From positions 146,911,565 through 146,975,564 of the forward strand of contig CM060964.1 of the NCBI GenBank assembly GCA_030765045.1: a stretch of 64,000 nucleotides of DNA. The letters run 5' to 3'. Below are positions 12,456-24,700 of the stretch, piece after piece (position 1 is the stretch's first letter; every line of letters starts with the position of its first letter). Under the pieces are notes generated by a model that worked only from the letters and a program-made list of their open reading frames with translations, did no database searches and was not told the origin of the DNA. The DNA is from Tenodera sinensis. Lineage: Eukaryota; Arthropoda; Insecta; Mantodea; Mantidae. Position numbers and translations under genes: made by a program.

Positions 12456-12901
12456 ACGAAGCTGCAGACTCACTTGCAAAAAAAAGGCACAACAATAAAA
12501 CAAAAGTCTAAATTCAATTTCTCATATTCCTCAATAAAACGCTTGATCATTAAAAAATTTTCTCATTCATACCTACAAGAAATAGAAACAAATGCCAAAG
12601 ATAAAAAATGGATTACACTACTTTCCAACCCAGATATGATACCCCAGAGACCAAGGAAAACAGCGGTTGCAGCCTTCCGACTATTGACAAATCACGACTG
12701 CTTAGCAAGTCATCTCTACAGAATAGGTATCTCAGCCTCACCAATATGTGTCCTGTGTAACGATCCAGCAGAAGTGAACGAATACCACTTGAAGACCTGT
12801 GAAGCATTAAGATCAGAAGAAACTACAGTTCAAAAGTATTGGAAAGCACGAATGCTAATGGCTTCATTGCCAGATGCAAGGCACTAGAAAACAACAACAA
12901 C
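12456..12901 (+). mobile_element. 5'-truncated RNase H-bearing LINE (I-like), copy B
   Basis: A 446-bp piece of the same LINE family in the opposite orientation. A 14-bp duplication, atttttggatggaa, flanks it at 12442-12455 and 12902-12915. It starts inside the RNase H domain (NEAADSLAKK region, frameshifted at its start) and keeps the C-terminal zinc-knuckle-like block CVLCNDPAEVNEYHLKTC to the stop at about 12887, then (AAC)n. The A-rich frameshift near 12479 aside, the reading frame is open. Confidence 0.95.
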
Positions 12902-13125
12902 ATTTTTGGATGGAATACATTACTACCCCCACTTACTATACATAGCAGAGAAAGTAGAAACATAAAGAGATATTATCATAAGTCTATTATTTTCATAAGA
13001 ACAGTGAGGTTTAACACTACCAGGAATGGCAGATACTCAATGGCTAAAAATAAAATGAAAGAGAATTGGAATTCAGAATACATCAATTGATCTACATGAT
13101 ATGGAAGTAATGAAAGAACTTCATG

Positions 13126-13374
13126 CATGGGCATCGCGAAGGGGAGGCAAGGGGGGGCCGCGGCCCCTCCCTGGAAGTTGGTCAACTTAATGTGCAATCA
13201 ATTACTGACTATTAAACTACTATTTTAAAAGATCAATTTCTATTTAACACAAATTAACATACTTATATGCAACGAATATTATAAATTTTGACAATAAAAT
13301 AGTGAATTGATATTATCTGATTGCAAATTTCAAACATGTGGCCCCCCCTGGAAAAATGTCTGCCGACGCTCATG
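13126..13374. mobile_element. hAT-type MITE with 8-bp duplication
   Basis: Perfect 8-bp direct repeats ACTTCATG lie at 13118-13125 and 13375-13382. Ends are CATGGGCATCGCG and, in reverse complement, CATGAGCGTCGGC, each followed within 30 bases by a G-run then CC. The interior is AT-rich and non-coding, 249 bp overall. The 8-bp duplication is the hAT signature. Confidence 0.85.
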
Positions 13375-13859
13375 ACTTCATGGTTTAAAAAGCAGAATAT
13401 TAACAGACCAGATTTGCATACAATATCACAACAACATTAAAGGTTGCTGACACTTAATTTTTACTTAAAGAAACTTGGTAAAAGTGATGATTATGTACTT
13501 GTGGAAACCCTGATACTAACAAACACACATTGTTTGAATGTAATCTGTACTACGAAAGAAAATTCAGCATTTTTACTTTAATTGTTCAAAATGGATTTTC
13601 CTGGATCAATAAAAATTACAGACTTAATAAAACTCAACCATAAATAAACTATATAAACATTAACTACACATATTAAAAATGTAAAATGAAAATTTAAATT
13701 TTTAAAGAGCATGACCAAAACATAAAATTATTGAAGTTGGATCTGGACTCTGTAAGAAGCATAAGTTTCAAGAGTGTTAAATAAATGTTTTAATTAAAAA
13801 GTCCACTCTTAAAGGAACAATGAATAAAAAATAGTTATCAACTCAATGTTCATTTAGGA

Positions 13860-14560
13860 TAATTGCAGTCTGCGGTTTCCTTTACTTCCAAGTGTCTTTG
13901 GAATTTCTTCAAACTCCAAGGCTCGTGTTTGCTGTTTTTCAGAGGCAAGAAAAGTTAGACTTGCCAATCATTGATGAGCAGGGAGCAGGGTTTTAGTAGG
14001 AAATCTATCAAGTTAACCGTGCACCTACAACAGGAAGTGGAAGCGCCAGCAACCTTACAGGCTCTTGTAAACAGGTAGAATGGAAGACAGTATAGTCCTC
14101 ACACTACCTGCCAGCTCTATACTCCATGCTGTTAATATTATTCCTATATTTACTTACTAAAACCCCGCTCTCTGCTGATGAGTCATGTGTAGCCTGTGTA
14201 GTCAATTTATGGCATTTAATGTAGAAAATGTAGACTCAAAAGTTGCTATACTGCATCCAAACGTTACTGCTGTTGCAAATTATGTATAAGCCTTATTGAA
14301 CATATCATGGTTTTTGTATAAAAGGCCCATTTTATTTTCATTAGGTTTTAAGGACAAATAAGCCTGTACCACTCACACTTCTTTTTGGCTTGGCATAGTT
14401 ACACCTAAATTTTCAAGAGGTTGAAAATTTTCAATGTTGAGTTGTTCTGCTCTTTCAGTAGCCAGTACAAACACTTAGTTGGAGAAAATGTGACATTGCC
14501 TTTTGTGACACTAAATACCTCCATTTTCTCACCTGGCACCACATGTTAACCTTTAGAGTA
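13860..14560 (-). pseudogene. hAT transposase C-terminal relic
   Basis: Minus-strand fragments give a hAT dimerisation region: AVTFGCSIATFESTFSTLNA near 14220-14290, then LHRLHMTHQQRA to about 14170. After an interruption the frame resumes as NLTFLASEKQQTRALEFEEI and GSKGNRRLQLS, ending at a stop near 13860. Upstream, 14300-14560 reads LNIENFQPLENLGVTMPSQK in another frame. An inverted-repeat insert (about 13970-14184) sits between HQQRA and NLTFLAS. Dead copy; no transposon ends identified. Confidence 0.6.
13970..14184. repeat. Inverted-repeat insert inside the hAT C-terminus
   Basis: The arm gatgagcagggagcagggtt (13973-) is repeated in reverse complement at about 14148-14184 (ctcatcagcagagagcgggg on the minus strand), with ttttagta continuing both. 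The arms are about 36 bases and enclose 145 bases. No clear target duplication was seen beyond the arm itself. Confidence 0.6.
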
Positions 14561-14577
14561 GCACAATAATCAATTGG

Positions 14578-14722
14578 CCCTTCAGGGTTCTAACGAGGCG
14601 GAGTGCACCTCATGCCAGATCTCCCAGCAGGGGAAAAATCCCATGCCGGTACTGGGGACTGAACACGGGTCCTCTGCGCCAGAGGCAGACATGCTACCAC
14701 TGCACTATGGAGTTGGTCCTCT
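14578..14722 (-). repeat. tRNA-derived SINE
   Basis: Read on the minus strand, a tRNA-like head (A-box-like TGCAGTGGTAGC, B-box-like GTGTTCAGTCCC) is followed by a GC-rich body 'gcatgggatttttcccctgc'. This is a common insect SINE layout. The 3' end is near 14578 with no clear tail. Confidence 0.65.
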
Positions 14723-14724
14723 AA

Positions 14725-15555
14725 TACCTACAGTGCTATAAAATGTATACTCATCAATTTTTTAACATTGCTGTGTTTATTTCAAAATAACAGCTGTGCA
14801 AGTAGTTTAAATTTTATGAACATTTAAATTATATATTATTCTAATATATTCTTTTGCATAATAAGCACCTCCCATCCTAATTTTAATCAGGAGGGATGAT
14901 GTGCTTCTCTATTGATGCAAAATCAAACATATATATGATTCGTTTTTGCTCTCAAATTAACTGTTAATTGGGTGAAAAATGTGTAATTGATATTAACATA
15001 ATTTTTTTAGAAAAATGATGATGCACAATCATTAAGTGATGAAGCCTTAACACATAGAACATTTTATTTACTTAGAATGATATATTGTGTTACCATGTGG
15101 TACAGCACAAGTCATGCTTGAAAAAATTTAAGTAGATGATTTCCAAAGACTGTGGGTTATGCAATGTATACATGTTGGGTTGCATTTTATTGGCTTTCTG
15201 AACGGCCTTTGACTGCCAAGAGGTTTGGATATTTGGTACGCTTGAATTCAGTTCAATTTATTGTGTATGGGGATTACAGAAATCTATTAGAGATTGTCTA
15301 AGACAATTGAATAGGACAATGGGTAACTATTACAGCAGTATTATTATGATGATAATGACGATGATGATGGTTGTTGTTGTTGTTATTGTTAGTATTAGTA
15401 TTAATATAGTCTTCAATGCATAGTTATTTTAGTTCTTAATTCATTATTGAAATATTTCTAACAGCAAAGGACAAATGGGGATTCTCTTGGTACGGGCAAC
15501 AGTTTTTCCAGTACGGGTACTACCCAGCCTGGCCCCCCTCTGGCTACGGCCCAAG
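14725..15555. other. AT-rich intronic stretch
   Basis: No gene recognised. A GTT/GAT microsatellite lies at 15343-15405. 'ggcccccctctggctacggccc' near 15530 resembles the end of a DNA transposon. Confidence 0.4.
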
Positions 15556-15559
15556 GCAG

Positions 15560-16630
15560 CACAAGCTAAAATGATAATGTCAGGGTCACACTGTAGAACT
15601 GGAGGTAAACACCCCTGTTGTGGTCTTCTCTGCTTCTCCATGTGAGGCAGTTTATAGGAATTCTTTCCATGAACCTTCATGCATTCAATCATGACTTGTT
15701 GCAAGGTCTAGAGAACATTGTTCAATGTCTCAGCAGGAAGATCCTCAGTAAGAAGTTTGACTGTGGATGGGGCCTCTTAATATTGGAGAAACTGTATGGC
15801 ATTGAAGAGGCCAAGATCAAAAACATTCATACTTCTTCTGTATTTATGACTTACATTGATGCATTATATAGAGTTTTGCTGATTATACCTGCTACATTTA
15901 GCAGTTAGAAAAATATAGCCAAATGCTGTCTCCTTGTTTTTCTTGATACTGTATACATAAGTATTGCATAAATTTATCCACAGTGTCAACACCAACTTGT
16001 AGCTATTATAATCCAAACCAGGTTTTTTGGTTTCAAGATCAATTGCAGAATCACTGTGCATATTAGAAAGCAAAATTACTGACCAGCTTTTCTTGGGAAT
16101 GTAAGACATGATAGTAACCTCCTTATGAAATCCCAAAAGAGACATTCCTACTTCTCATTTTATGTGGCAAAGATTTCAATGGTGGCTTTTCTTCAAGGTT
16201 CCAACCATTCTTATTTTGTATTTCAAAAGAGCCATTGCCAAAGGGTAACTTGTGTACTAGTTATCACAAGCTGCACTTGTTTTTTTCCTTTCCATGGTTC
16301 AAGCAAGCAGTGCGTGATGTCTGCTGGCTTGTTGGACATTTTATATTGCCCTTCTAGTTGCTGACCGCAATATATTTCTAAATTAGTGACATGAGTTTTT
16401 GGAATCACATGCCACAAATACTTTTAACCCATATTTCGATGGTTTATTGGGGATTTATTGAATAAAGCTACAACTTCCCCTAAAAGTTATCAACATTTTA
16501 TCTATTGTAATCTGCTCTCCCAAACAGTAGTTGTTTCTGCAGTTTACTACAGAACAACCAATGGTAAATCTAATTGCAACAAGTTTGTTTCCTTTTTCTT
16601 CTCAGGTCGGATATGCTTATCATAGCACTG
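15560..16630 (-). pseudogene. piggyBac-family transposase relic
   Basis: Minus-strand blocks match a piggyBac transposase in order, in broken frames: DKHIRPEKKK (16620-16590), GEQITIDKMLITFRG (catalytic first Asp, near 16520-16480), IPNKPSKYGLKVFVACDSKT (second catalytic Asp, near 16455-16400), NLEIYCGQQLEGQYKMSNKP, LLEPWKGK, a GFHKEVTIMSYIPKKS segment (16140-16090), VDTVDKF-like and RKTRRQ/AGI remnants to about 15890, and a weak C-terminal Cys/His end by 15600. Several stops and frameshifts; no TTAA ends assigned. Sequence differs from the relic at 7165-7905. Confidence 0.75.
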
Positions 16631-16639
16631 TGTCAGTGT

Positions 16640-17425
16640 TAAATCTTAATGAAGTAGTAAATAATTAAACAAATGCGAAACAATCATATATAGTTACATA
16701 ATGATACATGTGGTGTATTTTGTTCACCAGGCAGACATCTCTACACATGTTAGAGTGTATTTCAAATATAACAGTGCTGATGATAATGTCTCTGCTAGTG
16801 ATCATTCTACACACTCCAACAATGGGTTAGGTGGCTCTAAAGTGCTGCAGAAAGAATTTAAATAATAGAAATAATGTATTTAATGTGTGTCTTGTACACC
16901 AGTGTGTGTACATAAAGGTTAAAGACCCTTTTGACTTAATAGCAGGAAGAACTTTCTTGATGAGTATTTGTCTGTATGTGTGTTGTGTAACAGATTGGAT
17001 AGGGTTTGCAACCATTATCCCACTAGGCCAATTTTTGCTACTCTGTCTTGCTGGCTCCTGGAAGATGAATGGAAGTTGCTAAATTTTTTCACCAAAGTGC
17101 TGGTCATGTTGTAATCAAAACAGGGACATGCCACTGTAGCTAGAAGCATCACTTTTGTAATGAAGGATTTATTCTGACAAGTTCAATGTGGATGAGGCTC
17201 CTCTTCTCCAAGGTAACACTTGCCTGTTTTTTCAGTAATGTAAAATCATCTTTCATCAATACAAATCCAATTGAACATGTTCTGAAATCTTGTTCTATGT
17301 ATTGAAACTGCTGGATCCAGCACTGACAAGCAAAATTGAAAACGTTTCTGTTCTCGTGCTTAGGTTAGTGTAGGTTTTAATCTTGATGAACGTCATATGT
17401 GTTGTTCTTAGATTCTGTAATCTTT
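16640..17425. other. Intronic stretch, probably older transposon debris
   Basis: May hold the decayed N-terminal half of the piggyBac relic, but I see no convincing motif. Confidence 0.3.
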
Positions 17426-17426
17426 T

Positions 17427-17682
17427 TTGGGAGGTAGTGTTTAATGCCTACGTTTACTACATGCAGCACCATAAGCAGTCTCACTGACACATGGAATGAA
17501 GATGCAGCACTGGTGGAATGAGATGTGGGGCAGGGGGGGGGGGGGGGAACTGTAGAACCCAGAGGTAACCCGCCCCTGCACCTCTTTGTCCTCCACAAAT
17601 CCCACATGCAGTCACCTGGGATCGAACCCAGGCTGCTTTGATGAGAAGAAGTGAATGGTCTAGCCACTCATCCACAATACAG
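17427..17682 (-). repeat. SINE family C (short form)
   Basis: The minus strand matches the complete copy at 49089-49338 (tRNA-like head, B-box-like GGGTTCGATCCC, body with gcactagggcgggtt-type sequence, 'attccaccagtgctgcatct', and a 3' end near GCATTAAACACTACC). A 17-G run interrupts the body at about 17527-17547 on the minus strand. Confidence 0.75.
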
Positions 17683-17699
17683 TCAGATACTGCGATGCA

Positions 17700-18716
17700 C
17701 TGTTGATTCTGTCATACCTGTAGCGACAGCCACAGATCTGATAGTCTTTCTTTGATGCAATGGAATATCTCAGTCTATTCTGAGCTACAGAATGTTTTCT
17801 GTCTTTCAACTTTCCCTTTCATTCTAGGGGAGACATCAGCAACAATGTTTTCATTCATTATGGAGTTGCCATCTTGTTTCAATATGCGCTTAATGGACCA
17901 CTTAAGAATGGCATATTTCACAGTACTTTCCTTTATTACATCTCTTTGCAAGATGCTTACATTAGTAAATGCTCATAAATGGCTGCCACTGGCCGTCTCT
18001 AATATGTTTCACTCTTCCTGTTGCTTCAATGTTAACTAGCCACAAAAATTACACTATGTAAACAGTAGTTACTTCTACTTCATGAACAAATAACCAGACT
18101 CAAGTAACAACCACTGGATTCACCAAGAGCTGGTTTAGAGCTGAATGCTCCAGTTGATGTGACAACCTACCAAGATCATGCATATTACCAGGAGTGCTAA
18201 ACCCTTTTCATATGCTATGTGACAGACCAAACATCAATACTCTGTGTTTAAATTGCTATTAAGCTTGATCCCCAAGTAAAGCTTGTTGAAGGAAAGCGAC
18301 TATTATTTTGGAACAGAGGAAGTACAACCATAAGTGTTTTTTTTTTTTGTCAGGCTGCGTAATGGAAAAACCTCAAATGGAACAAGCAGCTGCTGTTTAA
18401 ATTTTGATGGCGTACCTTATCAGATAGCCTGTGTGCCTATGGCATTGTTATATGTGCTTGGTAATTTGAGGTGTTTGTTGGCAAGTATGGAATGCCTTCT
18501 AATGAACAATGAGAACAATGTTTCATGTGTTTTATAATTTTAAACTGATAAAATGTCTTCTGTTATTTTTTGAGAGAATAAGAAATTCCCATGATTCTCT
18601 AATTGTATATTTTTTACTGAGTGGTAACAGTAACGTGCCTAGACAGCTTGTGGTTAATTTTGACAACTACTTTCCCTTTACTATATATCCTTAGTGTTTA
18701 TATGTTTCTATTTTAG
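17700..18716. other. Intronic stretch upstream of GST coding exon 1
   Basis: No gene recognised. The end (18700-18716) is a good polypyrimidine tract and AG acceptor. Confidence 0.4.
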
Positions 18717-18730
18717 GTACCTATTTCAAA

Positions 18731-21700
18731 ATGACAATAGACTTCTACTATGTGCCTGGAAGTGCTCCATGCCGTTCTGTATTAATGACGGCCAGGGCTG
18801 TTGGAGTTGACCTCAATCTGAAGTTAACCAATCTAATGGCTGGAGAACAACTGAAACCTGAATTTTTGAAGGTATGCTAAACAAATATTTGTTTACACAT
18901 GCATTCATATGCACACACAAAATATATAGTGAATTGTTCAATTTTAATCTGAGTAAAACTTGTGTCTTTTTCCTCCAAAAGTTCAATGCTGTGCATCAAC
19001 TGTGTTCCTTTTCTTTTTGAAAGGATTATTGAATCACTGATATGTTAGGTAAGTGCTTGGACAGTTGAGACATTTCAGCTTTAATTTTCTTAAGATCTGG
19101 AAACTTGTAGATTATTCTTGAAAATGTATCATTTTATGTTGCATAGAGCCACATGAGCTTTTTCAAAGCAGGTAGAACTGGATGGATATGTATTCAATAC
19201 GTTGCATGATCTTTAGAGTATGCTTTTATGACAGACAAGATCATACAAAATAGCAGGTCTTTTAAACTAAGTAGTTGCAACTAATTAATATGGTGTTATT
19301 TTGTACAGTTGAAGCCAACCAAGAGTTACACGAGTCCAGGTAGAGTACAGGGGGAAGGGAGAGGAAGGCTTTGCTGTCCTTATATTAAAGTTTCTGTAAC
19401 ATATGGGACTGTTTCTTCACCTGTATGTGTACTTAACTGTGTGGCAAACACTATAAATGTGCATTTACTCAAATTGCAAATGGGGAAAAAAACTGATACA
19501 AAGAATTTGCATTACATTTTAAGATATTTCATCTACAACCAAGGGCCAAGACAACAATAATTTAATGACATAGGGCTTCCTCGGTGCACTGTCAGTTTCA
19601 CTGTCGAGTAAGATTCAATAGCAAAGACACCAAGATGACTAATTTGATACTTCTACCTACCTCTTATATGGCATTTCATTCTTGCTTAGTTTCAAATGCA
19701 TTTAATAGCAGAGGTGGATTCAAAATTCCTTAAGGCCGGGCCTGACATATTTTGAAGATAGGCACAGCCATGCTATAAATGATTGAGTGCATTAGGAAAG
19801 CGGAATATTTCTAAGTCCCACATCGTGTAGCAGCATGGTTTGCACAAGTGGATATTTCTAACATGCAGCCGAGTTTATTGATAACCTCTGTTCCATATGT
19901 TACCATCTGTTAGACACACAAATAGGCTGCGTCATAAATCCCCACTCATATTTGTATTTGCAGGTATGTATATAATTGAATCTTGAATAAAATGCACTTT
20001 TGTGTATTATATTTCAATCAGGTAAAATGTACATTTTGCTTAAATCATTTTTAAGTAAACAATTTACTGTAGAAAATCAAGTGTTTTAATAATGTTGCTT
20101 AGTTTATTGAAGAGAATCATAATATAAAAGTGTATCACGGTTGTTTTCAAACTTATGAGATGGGTCCCTTAAGGGGCCTGTGGAAATATTTTCCATATCC
20201 AGCCTGTAAGGCCCGCAACTCCGATGAGATTTTCAATTTATGGTATTTAGTTTTGTCTAGTCATTTAGAAGATGTTAAGCAACTTTTTGTTGGCCATGCT
20301 GTATAATAATGGCTATGGTAATGGTAATGATGGTAATGTTAACGGTAATAATGGTAATAATTATGGTAATAATTACAGTAATGGTAATAATAATTATGGT
20401 AATGATAATAATTATAATACCAATTGTAATAATAATTAGTATTACAATTTTGATAACTTAATAATATAATAATTATGGTGGTAATTATAATTATGAATAT
20501 AATTAGAATACTTCTTAGAGTGCTAACAATAGTAATTATAGTAATTACATTATTATGATTATGATTCTTCTTGTTGTTGTTGTTGTTATTGTTATTGTTA
20601 ACGCTAGTGTCGTTAGTATTATTAGTATTATTAATATTATCAGTGCTCTTATTCTAAAAAAAAGTTTAGGGGAACTCTCAGACTTGTTTGCTTTAAAGTC
20701 TAAGTAGCCTATAAGTTGCGCAAGAAATTAAGTAAGCCGAGCAGATAACATAAATAGGCCAGATTTCAATATCCACTGTTTGCTGCTACCTTCAACTTGT
20801 TGCTGCAGCTTCAATCATCTAAATAATAATAACAATGAATAAATAAATCATTAGGGAGCATCAATGGTATATTTTCAGATTCTCTCTTTAAACCATATTG
20901 AATTAAAAATGCCTTATCACAGCAGCTTCCACATTGTCATTTCATCATTGGTCCAGTCATCATGCCGTCTCTCCTTTCTCTTGGGGTCTGTTGCGAGATG
21001 TTGACATTTCATAAACCAAGAGTTCACATAAACTGCTGGTTTAAATAGTTGGAGAGCAGGCCCATCCAATTTAATAAACATTAAATTGCTGACTGTACAA
21101 AGGTGTAATGAAGCTCTAGTAGGAATGATGATCAGGTTCATTGGGAAAATCCCCGTTCACATTCACTGGTAGAAATTGGAACACCCTTCAATACATTTAC
21201 AAGAGGAAATAGAGACTCTGGCACTTTCTTGTCTATAATATAATCTCTGAAGCTCCTCAGAATTTCTCTTTGAGGCAGTTCAAGATGTTTACATAAGGAT
21301 TTTATTTCATGTTCACCATATGTAATCCCAGGATTATTTGGCCAAGTTGAGCTGTCTAATACTTGGGCACACTCAGAAATTCCTGTGTCTGTTGCCTGTA
21401 GAAGCCGACTCCATTCTTCCTTTCAATGATTCATAAAACTCTGAAGGGCTAAGACAGTTCTCTTTTTATATCCACTAGCTAGAACTAGAACAGTACCTCT
21501 GAAGTTCAATTGTTGTTGTGTTTCAAAGTGCTTCACTATAATGAGGTTCACTCTTCACTTTCCGTTCTTCAAAGACTAGTAGTTGGTTTTTAATCTTTAG
21601 ATTTGCTGAATACAATGTCACATCTCGTGATTGCAGCTCAAGACTTAATTCTGACAATTCTTGAACAGCATCACACATCAATCCAGGATCAAGAATAAGA

Positions 21701-24700
21701 TCAACCTTTGTAGTATGCTTTAACAAGCCCTCATACATACTTCTTTCAGTAGAGTCTCTGTTTTCATCACCTTTAGCAGCAGTAAAGTGAACAACCAAAG
21801 CTTGAAAATTGCTCCAAACAGCTGATATAGTTCTGAAACTTGAGGCTACCCATCTGTTGCCTAAAATTCTAACTATCTTCAATAACTGAGTTTCAAGCTG
21901 TTCAGCATTCTGCCTCAGCTCTCGTGCATTCTTTGGTGACTGATGGTACCGTGAATACAATTTATCTAAAAAAGACTCAGTGATTTACTTAAGATGGGAA
22001 ATCTTTTTTTATCACATCTCCAACTGACAGCCCAAGTCTATGGTTGGCACAATGCCAGATTAAAATCTGTGGGAAATTCTTTTTCAGTAGTGTTACAACA
22101 CCTTTCTTGTTTCCCATCATTACTGCAGCTCCATCTGTTGCAATTGCAATAAGATTTTCTCGGAGAAAAATGTCAGAAAAGACATGGGCATTTAAATACT
22201 TTAACAATGTGCTGAATGTATGTTCAGCAGTCACTTCATGCAGCTCAACTATATCCACAAAAACATTTGTAGGCTCATTCATTTCAGGGAGCTTTGTTCT
22301 TAAGTAAATTAGTTGGCTAATTGTCATACTTTCATCAATCATTAATGATATTTTGCATCTGGAGTCAATTATTTTATTTAGAATAGTCTTTCTCATCTCT
22401 ACCGCAATATGATTAATAATGTTTGTGCAAGTATTTCCAGACTTAAAATGTGGTGCATGTTTACTCCATTTAGTTCTTGAAGTTCAATCTCAGACTGAAA
22501 ATCATTAAAAGCCTGGCTCCTTTTAGCAACTTTGTATGCCGTATGGAGCACATTTCCAGTCACTTCTTTTTAGTTTTTGAAGGCTCTCGTGCAGGCATTT
22601 CCTAAAGTGTTTTCTTTGGAGTTATGTAAAATCTTAGCTGCAGCTTGATGAGTAGAACTTTCCTTATGTTTGTATATTGTCTTTTGCAGAGAGATCATCT
22701 CATTTTTCTTCGCATCCCCATAAGATGACACAGAAATTCTGGTCCACACCTGTGCAATATTCATCTCTTGTTTGTCTCTGTCTGGTCCTAGTTTCCCAAC
22801 TTCTCGACATATTCTGCAACCAAGTTTCTTGTTTTTAATCAATAACCAGTTATGTTTTGCACAAAATGCATTTTTTTGATCTAATGTCCAACAATCAGGA
22901 ATCTCATCTAATTTTTCATCACACACACATTCATTCGAGGTCTCATTAGTGTCATACACTGTTTTCGTTTCTGGCTGCACTATTATCCACCGTCATCAAA
23001 CTTCCAGCATTATAATTTGAAACATATTCATCGTTGTTCTGTTTAATTTTCTTGAATGCTGGAGACCATGTAAAATAGTTATTTTTCGATTCATCGTGTC
23101 TTCTAACTTGAAAAACCACGTGCACACCGTACAATACACTACAAGCGTGGATATGCCACTAAGCGTAAACCAGACACAACTTCGTATCTGAGTCTTTCGG
23201 GGAAGGCTGCGTCTTCTTTATAATGGGGGGGGGGGGGGGGGGGGTGCGAAACATCGACATTCATTATAAAGAAGATGTGGCCTTCCCCAAAAGACTCGGA
23301 TACGATTGACACTGGCCGCCGAAGCCTACGCAATGTACAGACGCAACTTATTACCAGGTCTACCACTTCGAGAAATTGAACTATACCTATGAACATGGAA
23401 CAGATCGACTCAGATCCAAAGAGTACTGATTTCAATTCTTTCCTCAGATCACATACACGAATTAACCAATAGTGAACAAGAAGCTTGCTGAGAAGATAGA
23501 TAGCAAACAGTTGTTGCTGTTGTGCATTTATTTTTGACGCTTGCAAAGAGATTCTAACACTACTATAACCTTTGTAAACGGAAACCAACCCAACAAATAT
23601 TAATAAAATCAATCAGTAGCTATAAAATCACATTTTCTACTTTTTAATCGGGAAAATAAGTGGTTTTTAAATTTTGTTTTCAGAAAATGGTTAGGGGAAT
23701 GTGTCCCCCAGCATTAGTGATTAGCAGTGTTTACTTTCTGTGGTCAGAGTTATGCCAACTGAAAGAATTTTCTTATTTCAGATGAATCCACAGCACACAG
23801 TTCCTACATTGAATGACAATGGGTTTTGCCTCTGGGAAAGGTAAGTTTATCATTTTTAACTACTAGTTTTTACTGATGCAGTACAGTCATAACCAGATTA
23901 AGGATGTTTAGGTCCTAAAAGCATATTTCAGGGTATTTATTTACTTAACTAAATTAGACTGCATAAAGTGTAAAAGGAGGTTTAAAAGCTTAGGAAAAAC
24001 AAACCTGCAAATAAAACTATACAGTTTATAAATAAGCAAATTCATTCTTAGTGGCAAAAATGCAAATAATGGGTCATCATACAGCAGCAGATATTGCTAG
24101 TGTTCAAGGAGTTTACATAGGATATTATATTTTTACAAACCAGCCTACGCAGACTTACAGGCCCCAGGCACGTACTTAAGGCAAGCCCTGCCGTTTAATA
24201 TATCTGACATACATAGTTTATTTTACAATATTTACTCATTATTTATATACACTGTACATTTGAAATGTATAGCTTAAAAACTCCTAGTATCGTAAATTTT
24301 TAAATATTAAATTGTTTAATGAACATATACAAAAGCAGTAAGTTAAACTTTCCTGGAGAGAAATATGTTTGTAACTTAGTAAAGTGGAATGAACATTATT
24401 CACTAATTAAAGCTATAAATAGATTGCAATGTAGACTGTCTAGGAGAGAGTAGAAAATAAATTTAATAGACTTCAGGATTTGCACCAATAGACCAGGGCG
24501 TGTATTTCACAGAAGCAAAGAGAATATTGCCTCAGCTTTAAGTGTAATACATTAATTTCTATATCTTCATTAAAATCATCCTTGTAGAAAATTTAATGAT
24601 ACTATTTTCAACCAGTGCACATGAATTGCTACACAACTTGCAATTTTGCAAGTAGTTCTCTGGAGTCTCAACAGATAGCATGAAGTGATTGCTAATGTTG

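Noticed and set aside
9287..15550. Poly-G end at 9287-9320 paired with the poly-C end at 15520-15545 as one hAT element
   Set aside because: The flanking 8 bases do not match and the sequences next to the G-run differ.
19309..19560. 83-codon + strand frame between GST coding exons
   Set aside because: No domain, no splice context, low-complexity composition; probably chance.
21523..23134. Host gene of KIAA1586 type
   Set aside because: Domesticated relatives exist, but here the frame is broken by several stops and frameshifts and no introns explain the breaks.
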